From NCBI RefSeq assembly GCF_013620795.1, contig NZ_LGLW01000003.1:124001-188000 (forward strand): 64,000 bases of DNA, written 5' to 3'. Made by a program: the position numbers and the translations under genes. Position 1 is the stretch's first letter. Each line of letters opens with the position of its first letter. Of the stretch, positions 1 through 8,293 are shown piece by piece. The stretch comes from Pseudomonas sp. Q2-TVG4-2 (lineage in GTDB: Bacteria; Pseudomonadota; Gammaproteobacteria; Pseudomonadales; Pseudomonadaceae). The notes under the pieces were generated by a model. The model was not told the origin of the DNA and did no database searches. It saw only the letters and a list, made by a program, of their open reading frames with translations.

Positions 1-501
1 GAGCGGCTCGGTTATCACCACGACGAAAAAAGCAGGCGCCATACCCTCGCTCACCACCTGGCGCGTATCACCCATGAGTCGAGCTTGTCGAAGGTGGTGT
101 GCGCCGGTGCGTTGGCGCCGGTCGACAGCCAGGCATCTTGGGCGTACTTCCAGCAATCGTTGAATACCGATCTATACGCCCCGGATAACCAGGGTACGCA
201 AGAGGGCGTCCATCTGGGCGCGATGTGCGGCTCGCTGGATGTGCTGCAGCGGCACTACCTCGGGGTGCGACTGGAGCTCGATGGGCTACACATTTTTCCG
301 GCAATGCCGGCAGAGCTGGGCGACCTGACTTTGCAGCTGACCTACCGCAAGGCGCGGCTCGAGTTGCAGCTGCGCGGCGGGCAGTTGCGGGTGGTGGCCC
401 ATGCTGACAACCAGGTGCCGGTACCGGTACGACATGCCGAGGGGCCGGCGCAGCTCGAGCCCGGCCAGTCACTTCTGGTGCCGTGTCGGGTTGGGGTGTG
501 A
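1..501 (+). CDS. GH65 family glycoside phosphorylase/hydrolase, C-terminal part (5' end outside window)
   Basis: The frame is open from base 1, so only about 166 C-terminal residues are visible. The stretch TQEGVHLGAMCGSLD, followed by HYLGVRLELDGLHIFPAMP, matches the end of the catalytic barrel and the small C-terminal beta domain of GH65 enzymes (trehalose, maltose and kojibiose phosphorylases). These cleave alpha-glucosides with phosphate in the cytoplasm. The catalytic acid and any fused phosphoglucomutase-like HAD domain would lie upstream and cannot be seen, so substrate is undecided. About 118 bases separate its stop from the Mrp operon. Confidence 0.8.
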   Translation, partial: ERLGYHHDEKSRRHTLAHHLARITHESSLSKVVCAGALAPVDSQASWAYFQQSLNTDLYAPDNQGTQEGVHLGAMCGSLDVLQRHYLGVRLELDGLHIFPAMPAELGDLTLQLTYRKARLELQLRGGQLRVVAHADNQVPVPVRHAEGPAQLEPGQSLLVPCRVGV

Positions 502-619
502 GTCGCGGCATGCGGCTTATCTCCCGTCAACGCATCGATACCCGCCGGTGCGGATCTCGACCATGCACCGTAGCCGTTCCCGGTTCGAGGAAGGCGACGT
601 ACCACAAGGAGCACCAGTG

Positions 620-1111
620 ATGGAACAGACCGGGTTACGACGCCGCTGGCTCGATGGGCTGGGTTGGGCGTTGCTTTACGCGGCGATCTGGGCGCTGTTC
701 GCCGAGGGTGGCGGCTGGGCGCTGGGGGTGCCGAGCATTCTGCTCGCTGTGGCGCTGTCGCTCCGGCTCGGTACGCGGCCCTGGCAACCCTCTCTGCGCG
801 CGCTGCCGGGCTTTGTCTGGTTCTTCCTCGGGCGTATGACGCTGGGCGCATGGGACGTGGCGGTGCGTGCGCTGCTCCCTCGACGGCCATTGCAGCCCGC
901 CTGGCTCGACTACCGGTTGCGCGCCGAATCGCCACGGGTACGGCTGTTGCTTTCGGCGCTGGTTGGGCTGTTGCCGGGCACGCTGGCTTCGCGAATCGAG
1001 GCCGATAGCATGCGCGTGCACGTGCTTGATCGACGGCAGCGGTGGGAGCCGACAGTGATCGAGCTGGAGGATCGCCTGGTGCAGCTGCTCGGTAGCGGAG
1101 GCGGCCGCTGA
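620..1111 (+). CDS. mrpE: Monovalent cation/H+ antiporter subunit E (MrpE/MnhE)
   Basis: A 163-residue membrane protein with two or three N-terminal hydrophobic segments, then the family's soluble end with SALVGLLPGTLASRIEADSM and a terminal VIELEDRLVQ. MrpE is a small accessory subunit of the Mrp antiporter, which exports Na+ or K+ in exchange for protons. The ATG at 620 is chosen because AAGGA lies about 10 bases upstream; the longer open frame starting at 401 overlaps the previous gene and is not family-like. Its stop overlaps the next start by one base, so it begins a tightly coupled operon. Confidence 0.85.
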   Translation: MEQTGLRRRWLDGLGWALLYAAIWALFAEGGGWALGVPSILLAVALSLRLGTRPWQPSLRALPGFVWFFLGRMTLGAWDVAVRALLPRRPLQPAWLDYRLRAESPRVRLLLSALVGLLPGTLASRIEADSMRVHVLDRRQRWEPTVIELEDRLVQLLGSGGGR

Positions 1112-1362
1112 TGGCGCTGTACTCGACGTTGTTGCTACTGACCATCGTCGTCGGCCTGGGACGTGTCGTGCTGGGGCCGGAGCGGGTGGACCGCCTGCTG
1201 GCGATCCAGCTGTTTGGCACCGCCGGCACGGCTTTGCTGCTTGTCATGGCGCAGTGGCAAGGGCAACCGGCGCTGCGAGATGTGGCATTGCTGCTGGGGT
1301 TGCTGGCGGCGGTCGCCAGTGCCGCGCTGGTGCAGCTGCTGCGACGGAGCCGCCATGATTGA
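1111..1362 (+). CDS. mrpF: Monovalent cation/H+ antiporter subunit F (MrpF/MnhF)
   Basis: An 83-residue protein with three hydrophobic helices and the family signature RVVLGPERVDRLLAIQLFGT. MrpF is a small integral subunit of the Mrp complex and has counterparts in membrane-bound hydrogenases (MbhB). It overlaps mrpE by one base and the start of mrpG lies inside its 3' end, which indicates translational coupling. Confidence 0.85.
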   Translation: MALYSTLLLLTIVVGLGRVVLGPERVDRLLAIQLFGTAGTALLLVMAQWQGQPALRDVALLLGLLAAVASAALVQLLRRSRHD

Positions 1363-1651
1363 TCTGCTGCTCATGGTCTTGAGCTGGTTGCTGCTGATTG
1401 GCGGCCTGCTGTTTTTTGCGGCCGGCAGCATCGGCTTGCTGCGTTTTCCCGATGCGGTGAGCCGTCTGCATGCCCTCACCAAAGCCGATACCCTCGGCCT
1501 TGGGTTGGTGATTGCCGGCCTGTCGCTTCGCGCCGACAGCCTGCTCGAAGTTGGCCAAATGCTGTTGATCTGGCTGTTGCTACTGGCCTCCAGCGCCACC
1601 GCCTGCCAGCTGCTGGCACGCCAGGCTGGCGAGGAGCCGGACGATGACTGA
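1355..1651 (+). CDS. mrpG: Monovalent cation/H+ antiporter subunit G (MrpG/MnhG)
   Basis: A 98-residue three-helix membrane protein. The segment GSIGLLRFPDAVSRLHALTK followed by ADTLGLGLV is the hallmark of the MnhG/PhaG family. The start at 1355 overlaps the end of mrpF by 8 bases; the longer open frame from 1163 would read through mrpF and is not family-like. The acidic tail EEPDDD overlaps the next gene by 8 bases. Confidence 0.87.
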   Translation: MIDLLLMVLSWLLLIGGLLFFAAGSIGLLRFPDAVSRLHALTKADTLGLGLVIAGLSLRADSLLEVGQMLLIWLLLLASSATACQLLARQAGEEPDDD

Positions 1652-2555
1652 GTGGCTATTCGACGGCGCGCTCGGCCTGCTGTTGCTCGGCCTTGCCTTT
1701 GGTGCGCTGCATGGGCGCAACCTCTACGCCAGCGTGCTGCTGTTCATTGCCTTCGGCCTGGCGCTGGCGCTGATCTGGGCGCGCCTGGGCGCGGCAGACC
1801 TGGCCCTGGCCGAAGCGGCCATCGGGGCGGGGCTGACTGGGGTGTTGCTGTTCGCGGCGTTGGCACGCCAGCCGGGGCCGGCGGAGCTGCCGGATATCAC
1901 CCCGATCCGCCAGCGCCTCGCCGCGGCGATGGTGGTGCTGCCATTGCTGATCATGCTGGTGCAGGGGCTTGCACCGCTGGCCGATCGCACGTCGACGCTG
2001 CCGGCCGAGATCGATCGGGTATTGCCGCAGACCGGTGTCAGCCATCCGGTCACCGCCGTGCTGCTTAACCTGCGCGCCTGGGACACCTTACTGGAACTGG
2101 CGGTCCTGCTGCTGGCGCTGCTCGGCGCGCGACAGCTGGGGCCTCGCCGCCTCGATCTCGCCGAACCCTGGCCACTGCTGCGTGCCTGGGCACGGGTGCT
2201 GGCACCGTTGTTGGTGCTGGCGGCGGGTTACATTCTTTGGCGTGGCGCCAGCGCACCGGGCGGTGCATTCCAGGCGGGTTCGCTGCTCGCTGCCGGGGTG
2301 GTTTTGCTGCGCTTGTCCGGCCTGCTGCCGAGGTTGCGCTGGTCCTTCGCGCCGCTACGGCTGCTGGTGCTGGGCGGCCTGCTGGTCTTCATCGGCGTGG
2401 CTATCGCCACCGCCTGGCTGGGCGGGGGCTGGCTGAACTACCCGGACGATTCGGCCAAGTACGTGATCCTGCTGATCGAAGCGATGGCGACCTTCTCGAT
2501 TGCCGCCAGCCTGAGTCTGCTGGTGATCGGCGACGGCGAGGAGTCATCCGCATGA
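1644..2555 (+). CDS. mrpB: Antiporter subunit: DUF4040 (MbhD/MrpA C-terminal-like) domain fused to MnhB domain
   Basis: A 303-residue protein with about eight to nine hydrophobic helices. Residues ~5-75 form a DUF4040 domain (LGAADLALAEAAIGAGLTGV), equivalent to MbhD and to the C-terminal part of MrpA. Residues ~185-300 form an MnhB domain (YILWRGASAPGGAFQAGSLL; WLNYPDDSAKYVILLIEAMA). In Bacillus-type Mrp, DUF4040 belongs to the large MrpA subunit; here it is detached from the antiporter-like part and joined to MrpB. Its position between G and C matches the order of archaeal Mbh operons. It overlaps both neighbours by a few bases. Confidence 0.8.
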   Translation: MTEWLFDGALGLLLLGLAFGALHGRNLYASVLLFIAFGLALALIWARLGAADLALAEAAIGAGLTGVLLFAALARQPGPAELPDITPIRQRLAAAMVVLPLLIMLVQGLAPLADRTSTLPAEIDRVLPQTGVSHPVTAVLLNLRAWDTLLELAVLLLALLGARQLGPRRLDLAEPWPLLRAWARVLAPLLVLAAGYILWRGASAPGGAFQAGSLLAAGVVLLRLSGLLPRLRWSFAPLRLLVLGGLLVFIGVAIATAWLGGGWLNYPDDSAKYVILLIEAMATFSIAASLSLLVIGDGEESSA

Positions 2556-2833
2556 GCAGCGCATTGTTCTGGATGGCCGTCGGCGCCGCGCTCTGGCTAC
2601 TCGGTCTGCACGGCCTGTTGACCCTGCGTCAGCCATTGCGGCGGATCATCGCCTTCAACCTGATGGGCAGCGGTGTATTTTTGGTGATGATCGCCCTGGC
2701 GACGCGCAGCCAGCCGAGCGATCCGCTGCTGGTGGCATTGGTGGTGACCGGTCTGGTGGTGGCGGTGAGTGCCACGGCGCTGGCGTTGCGGCTGGCCGGG
2801 GTGGTACAGGGCGACGAGGAGCAGCGCCAATGA
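2552..2833 (+). CDS. mrpC: Monovalent cation/H+ antiporter subunit C (MrpC/MnhC, NuoK-like)
   Basis: A 93-residue three-helix protein related to complex I subunit NuoK. The segment LRRIIAFNLMGSGVFLVMIA with SDPLLVALVVTGLVVAVSAT is typical of the family. The ATG at 2552 overlaps the previous stop (ATGA) and the gene end overlaps mrpD by 4 bases. The upstream extension of this open frame is a shadow of the preceding gene. Confidence 0.85.
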   Translation: MSSALFWMAVGAALWLLGLHGLLTLRQPLRRIIAFNLMGSGVFLVMIALATRSQPSDPLLVALVVTGLVVAVSATALALRLAGVVQGDEEQRQ

Positions 2834-4254
2834 ACATGGCCTTGCTGAGCCTGGCCCTGCCGTTGCTGGGCGGACTGCTGCTGGTTCTGCTGCAGCCACG
2901 GCATAACGGCCTGTGGGTGATTGCCATCAGCCTCGCCAGCCTGCTGGCCGGCTCTGCAGCGCTGCACGAGGCGATGCAACTGGGCCCGCAATTGCTGCAC
3001 ATCGGCGGCTGGGATACGCCCCTGGCGATCCGCTTCCAGCTGACCCCGCTGACGGCCTTGCTGATGGTATTCACCGCCGGATTGCATCTGCTGGTGGCGC
3101 TCTACGCCGCGCGCAGCCCGCATGCCACCGGCAGCGAAGATTACTGGCCGCTGTCCTGCCTGCTGCACGGCGCGCTGGCCGCCCTGTGGCTGTCGGCGGA
3201 TCTGTTCAACCTCTACGTCACCCTCGAGCTGCTCAGCCTTACGGCCGTTGCGCTGGTGGCGCTGGCCGGACGCAAGGCCTACCGCCCGGCTTTCAACTAT
3301 CTGATGCTGTCGCTGGCCGGCTCGCTCGCCTATCTGTTCGGTGTCGCGTTGTTCTACGGGCGCTACGGCGTGCTCGATGTGCTGCTACTGGCGGAACTGG
3401 CCGAGGCGGACGCCACCACGCGGCTGGCACTGCTGCTAATGAGCGTCGGCCTGATGCTCAAGGCGGCACTGTGGCCGCTGCACCTGTGGCTGCCGCCGGC
3501 GCATTCCGGCGCACCGACGGCGGTCAGCGCGTTGCTCTCGGCGTTGGTGGTCAAGGGGCCGATCTATATTCTCTGGCTGGTCTGGAGTCAGATCGCCCCG
3601 CCCGAACTGGGCCGCGAGGCCGGCGTGCTGTTTGCCGCGGCGGGCATTCTGGCGCTGCTGTCCGGTGGCTGGTCGGCCCTGCGCGCGCCGCGGTTGAAAA
3701 TGCTGGTGGCTTACTCGACTGTCGCGCAGCTGGGCTATGCGTTGCTGGCGCTGGGCCTGCTGCTGCACTGGCAGGAGCCGCGCATGACGGCGGCGCTGTG
3801 GCTGTTCATCCTCGCCCACGGCTTGGCCAAGGTGTCGATGTTTCTCGCTGCCGGTGAGTTGCAGCGGGTGCTGGGCACGCGTCGGGTGCGCGCGCTGAAA
3901 GGCGCCAGCCAGAACATGCCGGTGGCCATGGCGACCTTTGCAGTAGCCGGCGCCAGCCTGGTCGGCCTGCCACCCAGTGGCGGCTTTCTCGCCAAATGGC
4001 TGTTGCTGCAGCCGCTGTTCGAGCAGCCGCAGCACTGGCCCTGGGCGTTCGGTGTGCTGCTCGGCACGCTGATGTCGGCCGCTTATGTGTTTCGGGTAGT
4101 GGCGCTGGGCTTTGATCGTGCCAGGCCGAATCCGCCCAGTGTGGCGCCGGATCGCCTCGCACAATGGCTGGCGATGCTGCCGGCCTTGCTGGTACTAAGC
4201 CTGGCGCTCATCAGCGAACCCCTGCTGCTCTGGCTTGGCGGGGTGGCGCGATGA
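2830..4254 (+). CDS. mrpD: Antiporter-like subunit D (proton-conducting, NuoN/M-like), first of three
   Basis: A 474-residue polytopic membrane protein of the proton-antiporter family shared with complex I subunits NuoL/M/N. The TM5 glutamate is present (LYVTLELLSL) and so is the TM7-8 lysine region (LMLKAALWPLHLWLPPAHSG), both used in the proton path of this family. A second lysine lies in LLSALVVKGPIYIL. It sits directly after mrpC as in other Mrp operons, so it is the best candidate for the canonical MrpD. Confidence 0.85.
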   Translation: MNMALLSLALPLLGGLLLVLLQPRHNGLWVIAISLASLLAGSAALHEAMQLGPQLLHIGGWDTPLAIRFQLTPLTALLMVFTAGLHLLVALYAARSPHATGSEDYWPLSCLLHGALAALWLSADLFNLYVTLELLSLTAVALVALAGRKAYRPAFNYLMLSLAGSLAYLFGVALFYGRYGVLDVLLLAELAEADATTRLALLLMSVGLMLKAALWPLHLWLPPAHSGAPTAVSALLSALVVKGPIYILWLVWSQIAPPELGREAGVLFAAAGILALLSGGWSALRAPRLKMLVAYSTVAQLGYALLALGLLLHWQEPRMTAALWLFILAHGLAKVSMFLAAGELQRVLGTRRVRALKGASQNMPVAMATFAVAGASLVGLPPSGGFLAKWLLLQPLFEQPQHWPWAFGVLLGTLMSAAYVFRVVALGFDRARPNPPSVAPDRLAQWLAMLPALLVLSLALISEPLLLWLGGVAR

Positions 4255-5747
4255 GCTGGACCAGCTGGTTGCCCTTGTCGATTGTGCTCAGTTCTCTAAT
4301 ACCAGGGTTGTTGATCTTTACCCTGCGCGAGGATCAGCAGCGAACTAGGGTGGCGCTCAACCTGTGCGGGGTGGGAATCAAGCTGCTGCTGGTGGGGGCG
4401 ATGATTTACGGCGTCAGTCGCGGCCTGGAGTTTCGCTTCAGCCTGCCGTTCCTGCCCGGCGCACCGCTGGTATTGCAAGGCGATGCGCTGTCGCTGCTAT
4501 TCGTCGCGCTGTCCTCGGTGCTGTGGATGGCGACCACCATCTACGCCATCGGCTACCTGGAAAAGTCACCGCTGCGTTCGCGCTTCTTCGGCTATTTCAG
4601 CCTCTGCGTCAGCGCCACCGTGGGTCTGGCGCTGGCGGGCAATCTGGTCAGTTTCCTGCTGTTCTACGAGATGCTGACGCTGGCGACCTTCCCGTTGGTG
4701 GTGCATCGCGGCACGCCGGAGGCGCTGCGGGCCGGGCGCGTCTATCTGGCCTACACCATAGGCGGCGGCGCGCTGGTGCTGATGGGTGTGGCGTTACTGC
4801 ACGGTCTGACCGGTGGGCAGGATTTCCAGCCCGGTGGCTATCTGCTGCAGGCGGTTGCGGAACATGGCCTGGCGCTGCGCGTGGCCTTCGTCCTGCTGGT
4901 GGCCGGGCTCGGCGTCAAAGCGGCGCTGATTCCGCTGCACGGCTGGTTGCCACAGGCGATGGTGGCACCGGCCCCGGTCAGTGCGCTGCTACACGCCGTG
5001 GCGGTGGTCAAGGCCGGCGCCTTCGGCATCATCCGGGTGGTTTACGACGTGTTCGGTGCCGAGGCCCTGTCCCGCCTGGACATGGCTGGGCCGTTGCTCT
5101 GGCTGGCGGCGGCGACCATTCTCTACGGCTCGTTGCGGGCGCTGCAGCAGCAGGAGCTGAAGAAGCGCCTGGCCTATTCGACCATCAGCCAGGTGTCCTA
5201 CGTGACCCTTGGTGTGGCATTGCTCGGGCCAATCGCGGCGGTCGGTGGTCTGGCGCACCTGGTGCATCAGGGGCTGATGAAAGTGACACTGTTCTACTGC
5301 GCCGGCAATTTCGCCGAGACCCTGGGCATTCATCGCATCCGCGAAATGGACGGTGTCGGTCGGCGCATGCCGCTGACCATGACGGCCTTCAGTATCGGCG
5401 CGCTGGGGATGATCGGGATTCCACCGATTGCCGGTTTCGCCAGCAAGTGGGCGCTGGGTATGGGCGCGCTGGAAGTCGGCCAGGACTGGGTACTGTTGGT
5501 GCTGATGGGTTCAGCGCTGCTCAATGCGGGCTATTTTCTGCCGCTGTTGTGGCGCGGCTGGTTTGCCGAGCCGGCAGACTGGCATGAAGACAACTGGCGC
5601 GAGGAGCGCTGGGAGACGCACTGGATGCTGCTGATGCCGGCCTTGTTCACGGCGGCGCTGGCGGTGGTGGTCGGGTTGCTCGCCGGCACGGCGCTAAGCC
5701 CGCTGGGTTGGGCGCAGCTGATCGTCAAGCGGGAGTTCGAAATATGA
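4251..5747 (+). CDS. Antiporter-like subunit D homologue (second of three)
   Basis: A 498-residue polytopic protein of the NuoL/M/N and MrpA/D family. It keeps the key charged residues: glutamate in LLFYEMLTLATF and lysines in LGVKAALIPLHGWLPQAM and HAVAVVKAG. The ATG at 4251 overlaps the preceding stop (ATGA); the upstream in-frame ATG at 4164 lies inside mrpD and is not used by family members. It probably forms one proton-translocation unit of the complex. Assignment as MrpD-like or MrpA-like is not certain from sequence alone. Confidence 0.82.
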   Translation: MSWTSWLPLSIVLSSLIPGLLIFTLREDQQRTRVALNLCGVGIKLLLVGAMIYGVSRGLEFRFSLPFLPGAPLVLQGDALSLLFVALSSVLWMATTIYAIGYLEKSPLRSRFFGYFSLCVSATVGLALAGNLVSFLLFYEMLTLATFPLVVHRGTPEALRAGRVYLAYTIGGGALVLMGVALLHGLTGGQDFQPGGYLLQAVAEHGLALRVAFVLLVAGLGVKAALIPLHGWLPQAMVAPAPVSALLHAVAVVKAGAFGIIRVVYDVFGAEALSRLDMAGPLLWLAAATILYGSLRALQQQELKKRLAYSTISQVSYVTLGVALLGPIAAVGGLAHLVHQGLMKVTLFYCAGNFAETLGIHRIREMDGVGRRMPLTMTAFSIGALGMIGIPPIAGFASKWALGMGALEVGQDWVLLVLMGSALLNAGYFLPLLWRGWFAEPADWHEDNWREERWETHWMLLMPALFTAALAVVVGLLAGTALSPLGWAQLIVKREFEI

Positions 5748-7396
5748 ACGCCTGGCTCTGGCTCCTCGTTCCCGTGGCACCCTTGCTGGCCGGTTTGGGG
5801 CTGCTGATCTGGCGCGAGCGTGCCCTCGGTTGGCTTTGGCTCGGCTGTGTGCCAGCGCTGGCCATGGTCGTCTGGCCGGTGCCGGCGCTGGACCTGCCGA
5901 TGCTCTGGGAAGGCGTGCGCTGGGGGGCGGTTGATGAGCTGAGCCGTGCCTGGCTGGGCTTCACAGCGCTGCTCTGGGGATGTGCCGGGGCATTCGCCGT
6001 CAGTAGCCAGCGGGACGACCCCAAGCGAATGCGCTTCTGGACGTTCTGGCTGTTGGCGCTGTCCGGCAACCTGTTGTTGATCATCGCCACGGATGCGCTG
6101 AGCTTCTACTTCGGCTTTAGCGCCATGAGCCTCTCGGCCTACGGATTGATCGTCCATCGTCGCGGTCCCGGCCCTCGCCGCGCTGGGCGGCTGTATCTGC
6201 AGCTGGCGATCTGCGGCGAGATGGCCCTGCTGGCAGCGCTGATGTTGCGCAGCCACGCCGCCGATGGCGACTTTGCCTTTGCCGCCTGGCGTGCGCTGCC
6301 CATGGACGGCCTGACCCTGCTGCTGTTGCTGATCGGCCTCGGTCTGAAGGCGGGGTTCTGGCCGCTGCACGTGTGGCTACCGCTGGCGCACCCGGCGGCG
6401 CCAGCACCGGCCAGTGCCGTGCTGTCCGGTGCGATGCTTAAGGCTGGCTTTCTCGGCCTCTGGCGCTGTCTACCCGAACAGGATCCATTGCTGTCCGGCT
6501 GGGCCGACGTGCTGCTTGCCATGGGCATCTTCGGTGCGATCTACCCGGCGCTGCTGGGGCTGCTTGCCAATGAGGCCAAGGCGGCGCTGGCCTACTCCTC
6601 GGTGAGCCAGATGGGTTACCTGCTGATGCTGCTGGCGCTGGTCTGGCGCCATCCAGAGCAATTGCAGGCGCTGACCACGGTGATGATTCTCTACGGCGTG
6701 CATCACGGGCTGGCCAAGGGTGCGTTGTTTCTCGCGGCCGGCCTGATCCACGCAGGCCGGCTGCCCCGCAGCGGCTGGTTACTGCTGGCTGTGCCGGCGC
6801 TGGCGATCATCGGGCTGCCGTTGACCAGCGGCGGGGCGGTGAAGACGGCGCTGAAGGAGTCTTGGCACGCCGGCACATTCGAGGCTTGGCTGCCTTGGTT
6901 GAGCTTCAGCAGCCTGACCACCGCCTTGTTACTGATGCGTGCGCTGTGGCTGCTGCGGCGTGACGCCCAGGAAGCACCGGCATCGCGGCCGCCATTAGCG
7001 CAGCTGTTGCCGTGGGTGCTGCTGAGCAGCCTGGCGCTGTTGCTCCCCTGGCTCTGGCCCGCCTTGCGCGAACCCATGCTGCATGGCTTGTACCCGAGCG
7101 GCATCTGGGCTGCGCTGTGGCCGCTGCTGCTGGCACTCGTGCTGGCAGCGCTGGCGTTGCGGTTCGGCTGGAAAGTTCCGGCGCGGCTGGTTGCCGGTCC
7201 GAAGCTGACGCTCTGGCTATCGCTACGGCTCAAGCGGCTGGTGCAGCGGCCACCATTGGCGGTGCCGAGCGCGGACCCGGATCAGCCCCGTTGGCGGCAG
7301 CGGGAGCGGCACTGGAATCGCTTGTGGAATACCGGCACGCTCGCCATGAGCGCCTGGTTGCTGGTGGCGCTGCTGTGGTTGGGCTGGTTGTGGTGA
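5744..7396 (+). CDS. Antiporter-like subunit homologue (third of three), lacking the TM5 glutamate
   Basis: A 550-residue polytopic protein of the NuoL/MrpA/D family ending in about 100 residues with a basic amphipathic stretch and a last helix. The TM7 lysine is kept (GLGLKAGFWPLHVWLPLAHP) and so is a later one (SGAMLKAGFLG). The position of the TM5 glutamate reads serine (FYFGFSAMSLSAYGLIVHRR compared with LLFYEMLTLATF in the previous subunit). Glutamate there is thought to gate proton flow in complex I and Mrp. The start overlaps the previous stop (ATGA). It may be a structural or altered-function member. Confidence 0.8.
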   Translation: MNAWLWLLVPVAPLLAGLGLLIWRERALGWLWLGCVPALAMVVWPVPALDLPMLWEGVRWGAVDELSRAWLGFTALLWGCAGAFAVSSQRDDPKRMRFWTFWLLALSGNLLLIIATDALSFYFGFSAMSLSAYGLIVHRRGPGPRRAGRLYLQLAICGEMALLAALMLRSHAADGDFAFAAWRALPMDGLTLLLLLIGLGLKAGFWPLHVWLPLAHPAAPAPASAVLSGAMLKAGFLGLWRCLPEQDPLLSGWADVLLAMGIFGAIYPALLGLLANEAKAALAYSSVSQMGYLLMLLALVWRHPEQLQALTTVMILYGVHHGLAKGALFLAAGLIHAGRLPRSGWLLLAVPALAIIGLPLTSGGAVKTALKESWHAGTFEAWLPWLSFSSLTTALLLMRALWLLRRDAQEAPASRPPLAQLLPWVLLSSLALLLPWLWPALREPMLHGLYPSGIWAALWPLLLALVLAALALRFGWKVPARLVAGPKLTLWLSLRLKRLVQRPPLAVPSADPDQPRWRQRERHWNRLWNTGTLAMSAWLLVALLWLGWLW

Positions 7397-7468
7397 TGAT
7401 TTCGAATATATCCATAGCGCTTCCGTTAATTAGCAATTTGCTTTTCAATTTGTTATCTGGGCTATAGC

Positions 7469-7491
7469 AAAAATCGCTTATGCGGATTTTT
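7469..7491 (+). terminator. Possible intrinsic terminator of the Mrp operon
   Basis: An A-rich/U-rich imperfect hairpin (AAAAATCGC, TTAT loop, GCGGATTTTT) ends in a T-run about 75 bases after the last antiporter gene. The GC core is only three base pairs, so the call is tentative. The surrounding 200 bases are AT-rich compared with the genes. Confidence 0.4.
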
Positions 7492-7555
7492 CGTGCTAGT
7501 TGTTAGCTACTTAATAAGGCGCGCGGTATATCGGCTTCAGGCAACTAAACGCGCA

Positions 7556-7582
7556 AACAAAAAAAGGCGCCAACGGCGCCTT
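7556..7582 (-). terminator. Intrinsic terminator of the minus-strand repeat-protein gene
   Basis: Read on the minus strand, AAGGCGCC, a three-base loop and GGCGCCTT are followed by a run of T. It lies 17 bases after the stop of the repeat-protein gene and is a clear rho-independent terminator. Confidence 0.75.
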
Positions 7583-7598
7583 GAGTGATTCGGTTATT

Positions 7599-7952
7599 TC
7601 ATGTCCGACCCAAGTGGGTTCGGTCACTTCCATTCTCGGCGAGCATCTGCCCCAGCGGTGTACGGTCGAAACCGTCATCCGCTAGCCGGTCGGCCTGTGG
7701 CGTCAGATCGAAGCCATCCTCGGCCAGCTGTTCGCCAAGCGGAGTTAGGTCGAATCCATCCTCAGCCAGCCGTTCGCCCAGCGGTGTGCGCTCAGCGCCG
7801 TTCTCCGCCAGGGTGCGGTCGATCAGGACGTGTTCGCGCACGGTGTCGCTACCTTGCGCCTCGCCCAGTAGGGGTTGTGGATGGCTCGGCGGAACGGCGA
7901 GGGCAGTGGAGGCGGCGCTAGCCAGAATCAAACTTGCAAGTAAGGTTTTCAT
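7599..7952 (-). CDS. Small secreted protein with 14-residue tandem repeats
   Basis: A 117-residue protein with a Sec signal peptide (MKTLLASLILASAASTALA, residues 1-19). From about residue 47 it consists of five successive 14-residue units of the form LAEDGFDLTPLGEQ: LAENGAERTPLGER, LAEDGFDLTPLGEQ, LAEDGFDLTPQADR, LADDGFDRTPLGQM, LAENGSDRTHLGRT. It resembles small pseudomonad periplasmic proteins with AEGGSDRT-type repeats that are sometimes labelled phage infection protein; that label has no clear functional basis. GAGGAC precedes the ATG at 7952; an upstream extension of the frame to 8411 has no start signals or family similarity. A terminator follows the gene, so it is probably monocistronic. 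Confidence 0.75.
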   Translation of the reverse strand: MKTLLASLILASAASTALAVPPSHPQPLLGEAQGSDTVREHVLIDRTLAENGAERTPLGERLAEDGFDLTPLGEQLAEDGFDLTPQADRLADDGFDRTPLGQMLAENGSDRTHLGRT

Positions 7953-8293
7953 AATGTGTCCTCGGTACGAGTTGGGTACGGAGCCTATGCTACGGACGAG
8001 AACTACAAGGACAAACGCGAACGTATCGATAGTGTTAATCGACCGTCGTGATAACTGATTTTTGGATGTCCACCGACAATTACCGTCTGGTTGGAAATTG
8101 AAATAAACAATTAACGTGATAGCAATAAGTAATGCGGCAGTCGCCTCCTGACCGTCGTTTGTTGTTGCGTAAGGTAGGCCCTGGCGGGGTTCGAGGTCGC
8201 AGCCTTGTTCGTCAGGTAGGCTTTCCGTGGCGTTTTTTTGCGTCAGGGCGCCGAATTGGCGGATGGAGCGCACGCCTGGAAAACCCGCTGCTC
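7953..8293. other. Intergenic stretch with no recognisable gene
   Basis: About 340 bases between the repeat-protein gene and the SnoaL remnant. Open frames on either strand lack ribosome binding sites and family-like sequence. The part nearest the repeat-protein start (7953-8110) is AT-rich and probably carries its promoter. The rest may be decayed coding sequence, but I cannot identify it. Confidence 0.5.
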
